Source: Gammaproteobacteria bacterium (GTDB lineage: Bacteria > Pseudomonadota > Gammaproteobacteria > HTCC5015). Taken from it: a stretch of 64,000 nt of DNA. This document shows, piece after piece, positions 1-8,455 of the stretch. The notes beneath the pieces are model-generated. The model was not told where the DNA came from, searched no databases, and was given only the letters and a program-made list of their open reading frames with translations. A program made the position numbers and the translations under genes. Where the stretch lies: assembly GCA_016928055.1 (NCBI GenBank), contig JAFGLM010000022.1, positions 62,001 to 126,000 of the forward strand. The letters are read 5' to 3'. Within the stretch, counting starts at the first letter, position 1. Each line of letters begins with the position of its first letter.

Positions 1-1028
1 GCCTTAGATGTTGCGGGTTTTCCGCTGATTGCCGGTTTTTCTTCATATCCGGTCAGTGTGTCCTGCAACAGTTCACTATAATCTTCCTGTTCGATGAGTA
101 ACGCAGGATCAACCTCCGCCTGTGCTGCGAACTGAGGCTGGTTCCGTGTTAATGCGGCGCTAAGCGGTTCATCCAGTCGGCTGCGCGAAATAGGCGTCAC
201 GATCTGATTCTGATTGAGGTTCGCCACATAGTCTACGGCATACAGTGACCCCAGTATAAGTAACGCTATTACAACCAGCCCGGACAAAAAATACAGCCTT
301 ACGCGATTATCACCGTCCGGTGATTTACTGGAAAAAACCTGCGCCGCCCGCTCGGGACTCCCGGCATAATATTGTTGATGCTCTGCCTGCAGATTTTCAG
401 TTAAAGAAGAGGAATAGGTGCGACTTTGATCCGTTTTATCCTGTTTGGTGGCATCCAGATCATAATCGGTTGTTCGTTCACCGCGCGCCTGTAATCCTGT
501 TATATCTTTACGGTCAAATGCGTAGAGGTCTGTTTCCGCCCGATCTGATGTATCGCGGCTATACAGTGAATCGGAATGCTCACCAAAAGCATCCGCATCG
601 ATGCTCAAATCAGTCAGGCTCGGTTCCAACTCAAGTTCTTTTTCCGCTTTGGCAAGCGGTTCGCTCATTTCTATTTGCGTTTTATCAAGTGCCTCCACAT
701 CATTTGGTAAACCAGTTACTTCAATTCCGACATCGTATTCCGTGACGTTGGATGGCGATTCAGCCATAGAGGTCGCATCTATTTCCGTACGATCAGTAAC
801 CGGTGCAGCCAGAGTCGTCGCATCAATTTCCGTTGCATCGGATGGTGGAGTATCTGCTTTGGGTAAAGAATCGGTATCAATTTGCGTGTAATCCGACACC
901 GTCTGGTTTGAATCAGAGGCAACGTTTTCCTTTTCGTTTCCAGCAGCGAAGTTCGGCTGTTGATCTTTTTTTTCTTTATCCAGCTTTTCCTGCGCAGCTT
1001 TCTTTAATGCATCCAGTAGCAAACTCAT
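1..1028 (-). CDS. MshN-like pilus/secretion accessory protein (C-terminus outside window)
   Basis: Open frame of 342 codons running off the left edge, starting at an ATG with a GGAG ribosome-binding site that overlaps the stop codon of the upstream secretin gene. The N-terminus MSLLLDALKKAA is typical of MshN-like and related secretion accessory proteins encoded beside MshL/MshM. Residues 1-240 are an acidic, hydrophilic cytoplasmic region with degenerate repeats of TEIDAT type and 15-residue period. One membrane segment follows at about residues 243-265, and then the start of a periplasmic part, where TPR repeats would be expected beyond the window. It is the last visible gene of a regulator-ATPase-secretin-this order on the minus strand. 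The MshN assignment rests on the N-terminal motif and context; the diagnostic C-terminus is not visible. Confidence 0.6.
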   Translation of the reverse strand, partial: MSLLLDALKKAAQEKLDKEKKDQQPNFAAGNEKENVASDSNQTVSDYTQIDTDSLPKADTPPSDATEIDATTLAAPVTDRTEIDATSMAESPSNVTEYDVGIEVTGLPNDVEALDKTQIEMSEPLAKAEKELELEPSLTDLSIDADAFGEHSDSLYSRDTSDRAETDLYAFDRKDITGLQARGERTTDYDLDATKQDKTDQSRTYSSSLTENLQAEHQQYYAGSPERAAQVFSSKSPDGDNRVRLYFLSGLVVIALLILGSLYAVDYVANLNQNQIVTPISRSRLDEPLSAALTRNQPQFAAQAEVDPALLIEQEDYSELLQDTLTGYEEKPAISGKPATSK

Positions 1029-1039
1029 TACGCGCGCTC

Positions 1040-2698
1040 CTATGATTTACCGGATTGATGCGCAGGTAAAAATTCCCTGAATTGTTTTAGGTCCCCATCC
1101 AGACTGGGCTCTTTGATTACTGTCGTGCGAAGGAAAATGACCAGTTCATTTTTCTGGGTCTGGTTATCCCGATATTTGAATGCTTCACCCAGACCGGGGA
1201 CGCGCGATAAGCCGGGCACACCATCTGTCGTTTTGCTGATTGAATCCTGCATTAAACCACCTATCACCGCGATCTGGCCGTTATTCAGGCGTAAAACCGA
1301 CTCCATCTCACGAACCTGTATTTCAGGTATCGGACTTTGGACATCGGCATCCTTTAAAACGGGATTTGGATCGTTTACAAAGCGTAAAATCCGGGAGATG
1401 GTCGGCCGGATATTTAAAATGACTTCTTCACTATCCGAAATAGAAGGAACCAGCGACAAAACCAGTCCAACCGGTACGGTATGAATGTTGGTTTCATACG
1501 TGGTTAGTGATTGCGTTTGATTTTGCGAAATATCAACATCGATCGTGAAATAAACGCGATTATCGACCACTTTCAAAATTGAGGTCTGGTTATTCATGGC
1601 CATAATCTTGGGGCTGGAAAGCACCTTGACATCGCCATACTGGCTCAGCAAGCGAACGGCTGCTGACAATTGTCTTCCGTTACTATCCGGGTCAGTGTAG
1701 TTCAATAAAAAAGTCGGTGGAGTCGCTAAATTATTACCAAGAACCGCTTGCTCAGCGCTCAATGTCGAATCAAATACACCTGAGCCATTGTCAATTGCCG
1801 CCCAGTCAACACCGGCCTGGTAACCATCACTTAACGTCACTTCAACCACTGTTGCCTCGATGAGAACCTGGCGTTGAACACTGGTTAATACCTGATCGAT
1901 AAATGCCTGTACATCCGCATGTTGTTTTGAGTTGGCGCGCACCGAAATCAGGCCGGATTCCCGATTAATAACGATATTACTATTGGTTAACTCTTTGCCG
2001 CTGCTGGCTGCTGTTTTGCCTTCTCCAACAATGGAATTGAGATTGATAAATATCGTTCTCCAGAAATCGTACTCTGAGTTATTGGTAACCGACATGGTGG
2101 AATTATTTGAACGGTTACCACCACCGCCCCGCGCGTTATCACCCACACCAACCGTACCCGAGGCCGCGATCTGTGTTGAGGAATCAATCTGGCCCGTTGA
2201 ACTGCGACTCATGTTGACATACGGAACCTTATACGTGCGTAAATAGGGAGTATCGGCAGAGATCGCCAGATTATCGCCATCCATTTGATAACGAATGTTG
2301 CTTTGTCTGGCGATACGATCAAGTATCTGCGGCATGGTCTGATCGATCGCATTGATCGTTACCGTGCCTTCGATATCATCATAGATATCCAGATTCATTT
2401 TTGCATCGCGTGCCAGCGCGAATAACAATTCTTTGGCAGGCACTTCATTAACAATAACGGTATAGGTTTCAAGTGGCTCTTGTACGGCGGGCGCGGGTAA
2501 TGCCGGTGCGCGCGTGACCGGTTGCGGTATGCCAACAGGCTCTGCGGCCTGCTCAGGCTCCATACCAATATGCCCTGTCGAAGGTTCTCTTAATTCCTTC
2601 GGTGCACATGCAACCGCCAGAAATACCATAGCAAGCGACACCAGACATACGCGTACTATCCCCGGAATAAAACCAGATTGTTTATATGTTTTAAACAT
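1040..2698 (-). CDS. mshL: MSHA-type pilus secretin (MshL-like outer-membrane lipoprotein)
   Basis: A 552-residue secretin that would form the outer-membrane ring for a type IV (MSHA-like) pilus. The N-terminus is a lipoprotein-type signal with Cys at about residue 31 (AVAC). A short secretin/TonB N-terminal (STN-like) domain lies near residues 85-140, then a Ser/Asn/Gly-rich segment near 185-215. The N-domain with the motif VEATVVEVTLSDG follows, and the C-terminal beta domain carries the secretin signature VPVGLVLSLVPSIS and IRPTISRI. It sits 2 bases after the ATPase gene and 11 bases before the MshN-like gene, so co-transcription is very likely. A type II secretion GspD is less likely because the protein is short and the neighbours are MshM- and MshN-like. 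Confidence 0.82.
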   Translation of the reverse strand: MFKTYKQSGFIPGIVRVCLVSLAMVFLAVACAPKELREPSTGHIGMEPEQAAEPVGIPQPVTRAPALPAPAVQEPLETYTVIVNEVPAKELLFALARDAKMNLDIYDDIEGTVTINAIDQTMPQILDRIARQSNIRYQMDGDNLAISADTPYLRTYKVPYVNMSRSSTGQIDSSTQIAASGTVGVGDNARGGGGNRSNNSTMSVTNNSEYDFWRTIFINLNSIVGEGKTAASSGKELTNSNIVINRESGLISVRANSKQHADVQAFIDQVLTSVQRQVLIEATVVEVTLSDGYQAGVDWAAIDNGSGVFDSTLSAEQAVLGNNLATPPTFLLNYTDPDSNGRQLSAAVRLLSQYGDVKVLSSPKIMAMNNQTSILKVVDNRVYFTIDVDISQNQTQSLTTYETNIHTVPVGLVLSLVPSISDSEEVILNIRPTISRILRFVNDPNPVLKDADVQSPIPEIQVREMESVLRLNNGQIAVIGGLMQDSISKTTDGVPGLSRVPGLGEAFKYRDNQTQKNELVIFLRTTVIKEPSLDGDLKQFREFLPAHQSGKS

Positions 2699-2700
2699 AA

Positions 2701-4263
2701 TTACCCGTTACTTTTTGCTATTTCGTTACGCAAGCCCCGGACACTACGCAGCAAAAATGGCTTGATTTTTCTAAATGCGGCGGGCATATCATTCATGCGC
2801 GCCAGGGCTGCATCCCGGGAATTAAATTGTTGATAGAGCACACCCAGCATAGGGTCTCCGCTGATCTCCGCTTCGTAAATGAATATATCATTTATATCAA
2901 TGGTACTCGGTAATCCCTTCAGATAATGATTAAGGCTGGCCGCTGAATCGGTTTTCAGCATCATAAGCTGGATGCTGTAAGTATTCGGCGCCGCCTCTGC
3001 GAGCCACTTCCTTGTTATCGTAATCCGGTTCTCCAGCAAGCTTTGGGCCAAGACGGCAACCGCGTCCTGCTCCAGTCTGGAGATTTCATCACTAATCTGT
3101 TCGCCGTTGGCAGACTGCTGCTTCCCGGCGTCACGGCCTTCCACAACACCCAGTGACGGCGCTGTAGTGTAATCGCTTTCCAGGGCCGTTTCAGTTTTGC
3201 TATCCGGATCTGGTGGATTATCTCCAGCATCCTCAGATCCGCCTGGCGCAGGCAGTGCCTCCGATTGACGATTTGCAGTCATACCCGGTTGGACCGCTGA
3301 CACTCCAGCCGACCGATTGTGAGTCCTTTCGGCGGCTAAGGCAGACGATGGGTTCGTATGGGGCCATATCGCCCAGGCCAATAAAATCGCCAATATGAAA
3401 CCAGCCGCCACACCGCCCGCGACAAACCACCATAACGGATCAATCGCCTGGCGGGTATCGGTAAAATGGCTGTCCCGAGCCGCAATTCTGGCATGTTGTG
3501 GAGACAGTTTTGTGGTGCTGGCTGAAAAAGCAGCCAGTAAAGTCTTGTCAGCCAGGATATTCACTCTGCGAATCAAGCCCCTGGAACAGCTCGCCAGGGT
3601 CCTGCAGACTTTGTCATCAAACATATCCGGGCCATGGTAGCCGGCCTGTCGCATTCGAAAATTGGCGTACTCGCGAATTTGGTCGCGCGTCAGCGGGCTA
3701 AGATAAAAGTTGTGTGCGATACGGTCCTGTAACTGGCGGATTTCGGGGCGCCCCAGCTTGACATCGAGTTCCGGCTGACCAAACAGGACGATCTGCAACA
3801 ACTTATCCTGACCGGTTTCAAGATTACTGAGTAAGCGAATTTCTTCCAGCGTCTCGACCGGCATTCCCTGTGCCTCTTCAATCAGTACTACGACGCGGCG
3901 CGCGTTGGCAAAACGTTCCAGCAACCAGCTTTGCAACCATTGCATTATTTCAAGCTTATTCGCCGTCTTTTCTTTAAAGCCCGCCTCGAAAGCTATCACG
4001 TTGAGGATGTTATCGGCGTCAACGTTTGGATTGGCGATGTATAAGGTTTCAACGTTATCCGGCAGTTTCTCTTCCAGCATTCTGCATAACATGGTTTTAC
4101 CGGATCCCACTTCACCGATTACTTTGGTAATACCCTCACCAGTCATAACAACATAGGTCAGCGCTTCAAGCACCGAGCCACGATCAGCCCCGCTGAAAAA
4201 TAGCGTGGTATCAGGTGTGATTCTGAAGGGAGGGCGGGTTAATCCAAAGTGAGCGTAATACAT
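2701..4263 (-). CDS. mshM: ExeA/MshM-type AAA ATPase with membrane anchor and SPOR-like tail
   Basis: A 520-residue protein with an N-terminal AAA ATPase of the ExeA/MshM family. It has MYYAHFGLTRPPF at the start, Walker A GEVGSGKT at residues 50-57 and Walker B-like VVLIEEAQ near 125. A single transmembrane helix lies near residues 275-298, followed by a disordered Pro/Ser/Glu-rich linker. The C-terminal 90 residues (YSIQLMMLK ... FLLRSVRGL) have the length and beta-alpha-beta pattern of a SPOR-type peptidoglycan-binding domain. Such ATPases are thought to help insert secretins through the cell wall, and the secretin gene follows directly. The SPOR call is from pattern only and should be treated as an inference. 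Confidence 0.8.
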   Translation of the reverse strand: MYYAHFGLTRPPFRITPDTTLFFSGADRGSVLEALTYVVMTGEGITKVIGEVGSGKTMLCRMLEEKLPDNVETLYIANPNVDADNILNVIAFEAGFKEKTANKLEIMQWLQSWLLERFANARRVVVLIEEAQGMPVETLEEIRLLSNLETGQDKLLQIVLFGQPELDVKLGRPEIRQLQDRIAHNFYLSPLTRDQIREYANFRMRQAGYHGPDMFDDKVCRTLASCSRGLIRRVNILADKTLLAAFSASTTKLSPQHARIAARDSHFTDTRQAIDPLWWFVAGGVAAGFILAILLAWAIWPHTNPSSALAAERTHNRSAGVSAVQPGMTANRQSEALPAPGGSEDAGDNPPDPDSKTETALESDYTTAPSLGVVEGRDAGKQQSANGEQISDEISRLEQDAVAVLAQSLLENRITITRKWLAEAAPNTYSIQLMMLKTDSAASLNHYLKGLPSTIDINDIFIYEAEISGDPMLGVLYQQFNSRDAALARMNDMPAAFRKIKPFLLRSVRGLRNEIAKSNG

Positions 4264-4274
4264 GGGGTTAGAGA

Positions 4275-5678
4275 CTAACGCAGACCAAGTTTCTCGAGCC
4301 GGCTATAGAGGGTAGTTCGATTCATATTCAGCAGCGTAGCAGCTTTACTTAGATTGTTATTGCAATGCTGCAATGCCGCTGTAACGTAAGTTCGCTCGAT
4401 TTCCTGCAGATACTCTTCCAGTACAAAACCCTCCGCCAGTATTTGTTCCAGCACTGCTCGTGGGCTCTCCTCTTGCCTGGTGCCTGGGCTAATCGCCATC
4501 TCGCCCATTTCCATTTCAGCCATAACTTCGGCTTCGCCTACCGTCTGACCCGGATATTTGGTACCCAGACGAATGACCAGATTTCGCAATTCCCTGACAT
4601 TGCCGGGGAAGGTATAGCGCCGCCAACAACTGATGGCGGAATCGTCCATACTGAAAGGCGGTACCGTGCCGGCATAGACTTGCTTGAAATGCTCAAGCAG
4701 TAAAAAGCGGTCATCGCCACGTTGAGCCAGCGGTGGCACTTTAATGGTTAAGATACTGAGACGATGGTACAGGTCCTGCCTGAAACGACCGGCCCGGACT
4801 TCCTCTGCCATATCCTTATTGGTGGCAGCAATAATACGCGCTCTCGAAATTCTGGCTTTGGTCTCGCCCAACCGGTAGAACTCGCCGTTTTCCAGTACGC
4901 GCAACAACTTGGCCTGCAGTTCCAGCGGTAGCTCACCAATTTCGTCCAGAAACAGGATGCCATCCCCGCTTTCTTCGAAAAATCCCACTTTGTCTTTTGC
5001 TGCGCCGGTAAAAGCACCCTTGGCATGCCCGAATAACTGCGCTTCCAGGAGGTCCTTGGTAAAAGCGGCACAGTTGATAACAAAGTTTGGCTTGTCTGCT
5101 CTTTCGCTGACATCGTGCAGCATTTGTGCAATTAATTCTTTCCCGGTGCCGGACTCGCCTTCGATGAGTATTGGAAACGGCGCGTCGGCGAACTGATGGA
5201 TCTGGGCATTCAGAATCGTCATCACCTGACTCTTCCCCACCATCCCTACTTCAACGGGTTTTTCAACCTGGCCTTCTTCAGCATCGAGCAACAGCAGCTG
5301 ATGCGATAAGCGGCTCTTCAGTAACTCGGCATCACAGGGCTTGGGAATAAAATCGATGGCACCCAGTGTCAGGGCATGCTGGATATTGGCTTTTCGATCC
5401 TGGCCGGATAACACCAAAATCTTCATCTTTGAGTCACGCGCCAGTAATTCGGGAATCAATGCAAACCCTTCATCCGGTGTATGCGGAACCGGTGGTAAGC
5501 CCAAATCAACCAGCGCCAGTTTTGGCTGGCGAGCCAGCATACTTAACTTGGCCCGGGTTTCTTCCCGGGACTGGGCGATGGTGACCTCGTAATCATCTCG
5601 CAATAAAAAGCCGAGCGTATCGGCTATGATGGGGTCATCGTCTACCAGCAATAAGCTGGGTTTTAGGTTGGTATTCAT
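4275..5678 (-). CDS. Sigma-54-dependent response regulator (PrsR-like, REC-AAA-Fis HTH)
   Basis: NtrC-type activator, 467 residues from the chosen ATG; the open frame extends upstream to 5753 but the receiver domain begins right after this start. The receiver domain has acidic pocket VDDD (13-15) and phospho-acceptor Asp58 in LVDLGLPP. The sigma-54 AAA domain has GESGTGKE, the GAFTGA sigma-54 contact loop and FLDEIGELP. A Fis-type helix-turn-helix ends the protein (LSKAATLLNMNRTTLYSRL). The receiver resembles regulators annotated as PEP-CTERM/exopolysaccharide type (PrsR). It lies 11 bases upstream of the MshM-like gene, so it may head the pilus operon and control it. No cognate kinase is visible. 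The ribosome-binding site is weak, which leaves the exact start uncertain. Confidence 0.78.
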   Translation of the reverse strand: MNTNLKPSLLLVDDDPIIADTLGFLLRDDYEVTIAQSREETRAKLSMLARQPKLALVDLGLPPVPHTPDEGFALIPELLARDSKMKILVLSGQDRKANIQHALTLGAIDFIPKPCDAELLKSRLSHQLLLLDAEEGQVEKPVEVGMVGKSQVMTILNAQIHQFADAPFPILIEGESGTGKELIAQMLHDVSERADKPNFVINCAAFTKDLLEAQLFGHAKGAFTGAAKDKVGFFEESGDGILFLDEIGELPLELQAKLLRVLENGEFYRLGETKARISRARIIAATNKDMAEEVRAGRFRQDLYHRLSILTIKVPPLAQRGDDRFLLLEHFKQVYAGTVPPFSMDDSAISCWRRYTFPGNVRELRNLVIRLGTKYPGQTVGEAEVMAEMEMGEMAISPGTRQEESPRAVLEQILAEGFVLEEYLQEIERTYVTAALQHCNNNLSKAATLLNMNRTTLYSRLEKLGLR

Positions 5679-5890
5679 GCTTTTTTTGCTCGTCACCCGA
5701 ATCAACTTGACCGCGGCACACTGGTTAACCCGCATAGTACACTTCGTTGGCAAGTGCCTTTGTTAGAACATACGATCAAGCTAAGCTAAACTGAACCGCT
5801 TATGATAATCACGACGCGCTTAAATTTCATCTTTAGATGTTTGTATGGCGCACGTTAATCAGGGCCTATAGTACTCGTCACTGACAAAAT

Positions 5891-6355
5891 ATGTTTGAAA
5901 TTGCGCTCTATCAGCCGGAGATACCCCCCAACACCGGCAATATCATCCGCCTTTGTGCCAACTTCGGCGTTGCCCTGCATATTATTCAACCCGCCGGCTT
6001 TGAACTGGATGATCGTCGACTCAGGCGCGCCGGACTCGATTACCACGAATTTGCCACTATCCAGCTTCACGCCGATTTTGATGCTTTTACTGCGGCTACC
6101 CAATCCAAACGGCTAATTGGTTTTACGACCAAAGCCCGCTCACCGTTACACCGATTCAATTTTCAGCCTAACGATATTTTATTGTTTGGCCCGGAAACAC
6201 GGGGTTTACCCAAAGACATTCTTGAGTCCCTGCCCGCCAGCCAGCTGATACGCATCGCCATGCAGGACAATAGCCGCAGCCTGAATCTTTCCAATGCCGT
6301 GGCGATTGCGACCTTTGAGGCATCCAGACAACTGGAATTGTCCGGTCTGCAATAA
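5891..6355 (+). CDS. trmL: tRNA (cytidine(34)-2'-O)-methyltransferase
   Basis: A 154-residue SPOUT-fold methyltransferase that 2'-O-methylates the wobble base of tRNA-Leu isoacceptors using S-adenosylmethionine. The family pattern is complete: YQPEIPPNTGNIIRLC at the N-terminus, FGPETRGLP in the middle, and SLNLSNAVAIA in the C-terminal knot. The length matches the E. coli enzyme (about 157). It stands alone on the plus strand, divergent from the pilus block and convergent with gpsA, whose stop is only 11 bases away. No terminator hairpin is seen between them. Confidence 0.93.
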   Translation: MFEIALYQPEIPPNTGNIIRLCANFGVALHIIQPAGFELDDRRLRRAGLDYHEFATIQLHADFDAFTAATQSKRLIGFTTKARSPLHRFNFQPNDILLFGPETRGLPKDILESLPASQLIRIAMQDNSRSLNLSNAVAIATFEASRQLELSGLQ

Positions 6356-6366
6356 TCCAGACGCTG

Positions 6367-7368
6367 TTAGCCTTCCTGGGTCAACTCTCTGTTCAACAAC
6401 TCGTGCACCGCCTCAGCCGGTGCAACGCCCATAAACAGAACACGGTAAACCTGATCATTGATGGGCATTTCAATATTGAAATCGCGCGCCAGGTTGTGTG
6501 CGACTTGTGCCGTTTTGACGCCTTCCACAACCTGCCCGATCTTTTTCTGTGCACTGTCCAGATCCAGCCCCTCAGCCAATAGCAACCCCAAACGACGGTT
6601 TCGTGACTGGTTATCGGTACAGGTCAGCATTAAATCACCGATACCGGCCAATCCCATCATCGTTTCCGGTTTGGCTCCCATCGCGATAGACAGACGAGTG
6701 ATTTCAGCTTGCCCACGCGTCAATAGCGCCGCCCGCGTGTTGGCGCCAAATCCCAGGCCGTCGGCAATCCCGGCCGCTATCGCCAGGGCATTTTTAAGTG
6801 CGCCGCCCAATTGTGCGCCGGTCATATCGCTGCCGACGTAGGCGCGAAACCAGTCATTATGCAGCGCTTTGGCTATTTCTTCGGCCAGCGCCGGATCATC
6901 CGAGGTTACGGTTGTAGCCGTCGGCACCCGCCGTGCGACCTCGGCAGCAAAATTGGGTCCGGATATCACCGCCAGTTTGACGGTCTTTCCCAGTAGCTGT
7001 CTGGCAACCTGGTCCAACGGCAACCTGCTTTCCGGCTCCAGACCTTTGGTGGCCCAGACCAGTTTGCCGCGCCGCCGAATTAAATCAGCGTTGTCCAGAA
7101 TCATTTTTTTGAAAGCAATGCTGGGGATGACCAGCAAGGGAATTTCGGCTGACAATGCCAATTTCGTGTCTTTGGTAAATGCCAGCTGCTCCGGCAACCG
7201 GACACCGGGAAGAAATTGTCTGTTACTGCGTTCACGCGCAATTTCATCGATACCATCCTCAACGCGACCCCAGAGAATGGTGGAATGCCCGTTTTCAACC
7301 AGTAATTTGGCTAATGCGCTGCCCCAGGCGCCCGCACCCAATATACCGAACCTGAAAGGATTGCTCAT
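6367..7368 (-). CDS. gpsA: Glycerol-3-phosphate dehydrogenase [NAD(P)+]
   Basis: A 333-residue cytoplasmic enzyme that reduces dihydroxyacetone phosphate to sn-glycerol-3-phosphate for phospholipid synthesis. The Rossmann nucleotide-binding motif GAGAWGSALA is at residues 10-19. The family blocks ATKGLEPES, SGPNFAAEVA and GGALKNALAIAAGI (the last with the catalytic Lys) are present. It is 8 bases downstream of secB on the same strand; secB-gpsA linkage is common in gammaproteobacteria and suggests one transcript with the rhodanese gene further upstream. Confidence 0.96.
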   Translation of the reverse strand: MSNPFRFGILGAGAWGSALAKLLVENGHSTILWGRVEDGIDEIARERSNRQFLPGVRLPEQLAFTKDTKLALSAEIPLLVIPSIAFKKMILDNADLIRRRGKLVWATKGLEPESRLPLDQVARQLLGKTVKLAVISGPNFAAEVARRVPTATTVTSDDPALAEEIAKALHNDWFRAYVGSDMTGAQLGGALKNALAIAAGIADGLGFGANTRAALLTRGQAEITRLSIAMGAKPETMMGLAGIGDLMLTCTDNQSRNRRLGLLLAEGLDLDSAQKKIGQVVEGVKTAQVAHNLARDFNIEMPINDQVYRVLFMGVAPAEAVHELLNRELTQEG

Positions 7369-7376
7369 TTTTTTAA

Positions 7377-7877
7377 CTAGTGCTTGGCCTGCGACGAAGC
7401 ATTTTCCGCAGCTCGTTTAAGTTTTGCCAGATGCTGCTGGTAAATGGCATCAAAGTTAATCGGTGCCAACAGCAACTGTGGAAAACCGCCTCGTTCAACC
7501 ATGCTGGATACTGCTTCCCGCGCATACGGGAACAGGATGCCTGGGCAATAGGTATTCACTGTCAATGCCAGTTCCTTGTCCGAAAAACCACTTAATGAAA
7601 ACAACCCTGCCTGTCCCAGCTCAACCAGGTAATAGACATTCTCGCTGTCTTTCTCTTTTGCGGTAACGGTCAGTTCAAGCGTGATCTCAAATAAATCATT
7701 CTTGAGTTTTTCCGTATGGGTGTTCAGCTGCAAATTGATATCAGGTCGTTCGGCAGGTGCCGTAAATAACTCTACCGCTCGTGGTGATTCAAATGACAAA
7801 TCCTTGATATAAATTTTCTGTAACACCAATTGTGGCGCGTTGGTGCTTTCGTTTTCCGATTGGCTGTCCTGACTCAT
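7377..7877 (-). CDS. secB: Protein-export chaperone SecB
   Basis: A 166-residue acidic tetrameric chaperone that keeps precursors unfolded and delivers them to SecA. Characteristic blocks include LQKIYIKDLSFESPRA, LGQAGLFSLSGF and PFAREAVSSM-like CPGILFPYAREAVSSMVERGGFPQLLLAPINFDAIY near residues 105-145 (given here only by its ends). The C-terminus is slightly longer than in E. coli and ends in a Lys/Ala-rich tail. It lies between the rhodanese gene (18 bases upstream) and gpsA. Confidence 0.95.
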   Translation of the reverse strand: MSQDSQSENESTNAPQLVLQKIYIKDLSFESPRAVELFTAPAERPDINLQLNTHTEKLKNDLFEITLELTVTAKEKDSENVYYLVELGQAGLFSLSGFSDKELALTVNTYCPGILFPYAREAVSSMVERGGFPQLLLAPINFDAIYQQHLAKLKRAAENASSQAKH

Positions 7878-7895
7878 AGGGGTACCTGTTAGAAA

Positions 7896-8315
7896 TCACT
7901 TTTCGATTGGCAGATTAGCTTCCTGCCAGGCTAAAAAACCATTTTTAAGTTGCGCGACATTCTGGTAACCAGCGGTCGTCAGTATTTTGCATGCTTCATT
8001 GGTTCGGGTGCCGGATCTGCAATAAACAATTATCGGTCTCGATTTATCCTTGAGCAGGTTATTCGCGTCATCTGCTAATCTGGCCAGGGGGATGTTGCGG
8101 GCATTCAGGATATGGGCGGTTTTATATTCATTGCTGTCCCGCACGTCGACCAGGATGGCGTCCCTATCGTTGATCAACCGCACGGTTTCATGCGTGCTGA
8201 TTGATCTGGCCCCGCCGCGTAAACGGATTTCGGTTGTGATAATAAAAACGATTGCTGCGCCCAGTGCCGCAACCAGAATCATGTGGTTAGCGGCAAATTC
8301 AATTAATTGCTGCAT
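7896..8315 (-). CDS. Membrane-anchored rhodanese-like protein (YibN type)
   Basis: A 139-residue protein with one N-terminal membrane helix (about residues 12-30) followed by a single rhodanese domain. The domain shows VDVRDSNEY and the active-site loop YCRSGTRT, where Cys would carry the persulfide. The combination of an N-terminal anchor with one rhodanese domain just upstream of secB corresponds to YibN of enterobacteria. The substrate is not known from sequence; sulfur transfer or a role in membrane protein handling are possible. In many relatives a grxC gene lies between this gene and secB; it is absent here. Confidence 0.82.
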   Translation of the reverse strand: MQQLIEFAANHMILVAALGAAIVFIITTEIRLRGGARSISTHETVRLINDRDAILVDVRDSNEYKTAHILNARNIPLARLADDANNLLKDKSRPIIVYCRSGTRTNEACKILTTAGYQNVAQLKNGFLAWQEANLPIEK

Positions 8316-8360
8316 GTGGCCTGCCGTATCATTTGATGAAAAAGTCTTGTTATCGGGAAA

Positions 8361-8378
8361 CCCGCCTTTTTAGGCGGG
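8361..8378. repeat. 7-bp perfect inverted repeat in the yibN/envC divergent region
   Basis: CCCGCCT and AGGCGGG separated by TTTT form a short, GC-rich perfect hairpin in the 140-base gap between the divergent rhodanese and envC genes. There is no T tract after the stem on either strand, so it is not a convincing terminator. It could be a protein-binding palindrome or a leader hairpin; no function is assigned. Confidence 0.35.
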
Positions 8379-8455
8379 AGGCGCCGGAGTTTAGTGAACT
8401 CAACTCAGCAACGCAACTGGGGGTATTTAATCATCTGTATTGTATGATAGCCACC

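Noticed and set aside
8361-8378. Terminator between the rhodanese and envC genes
   Set aside because: The genes are divergent and no T tract follows the stem; it is kept only as an inverted repeat.
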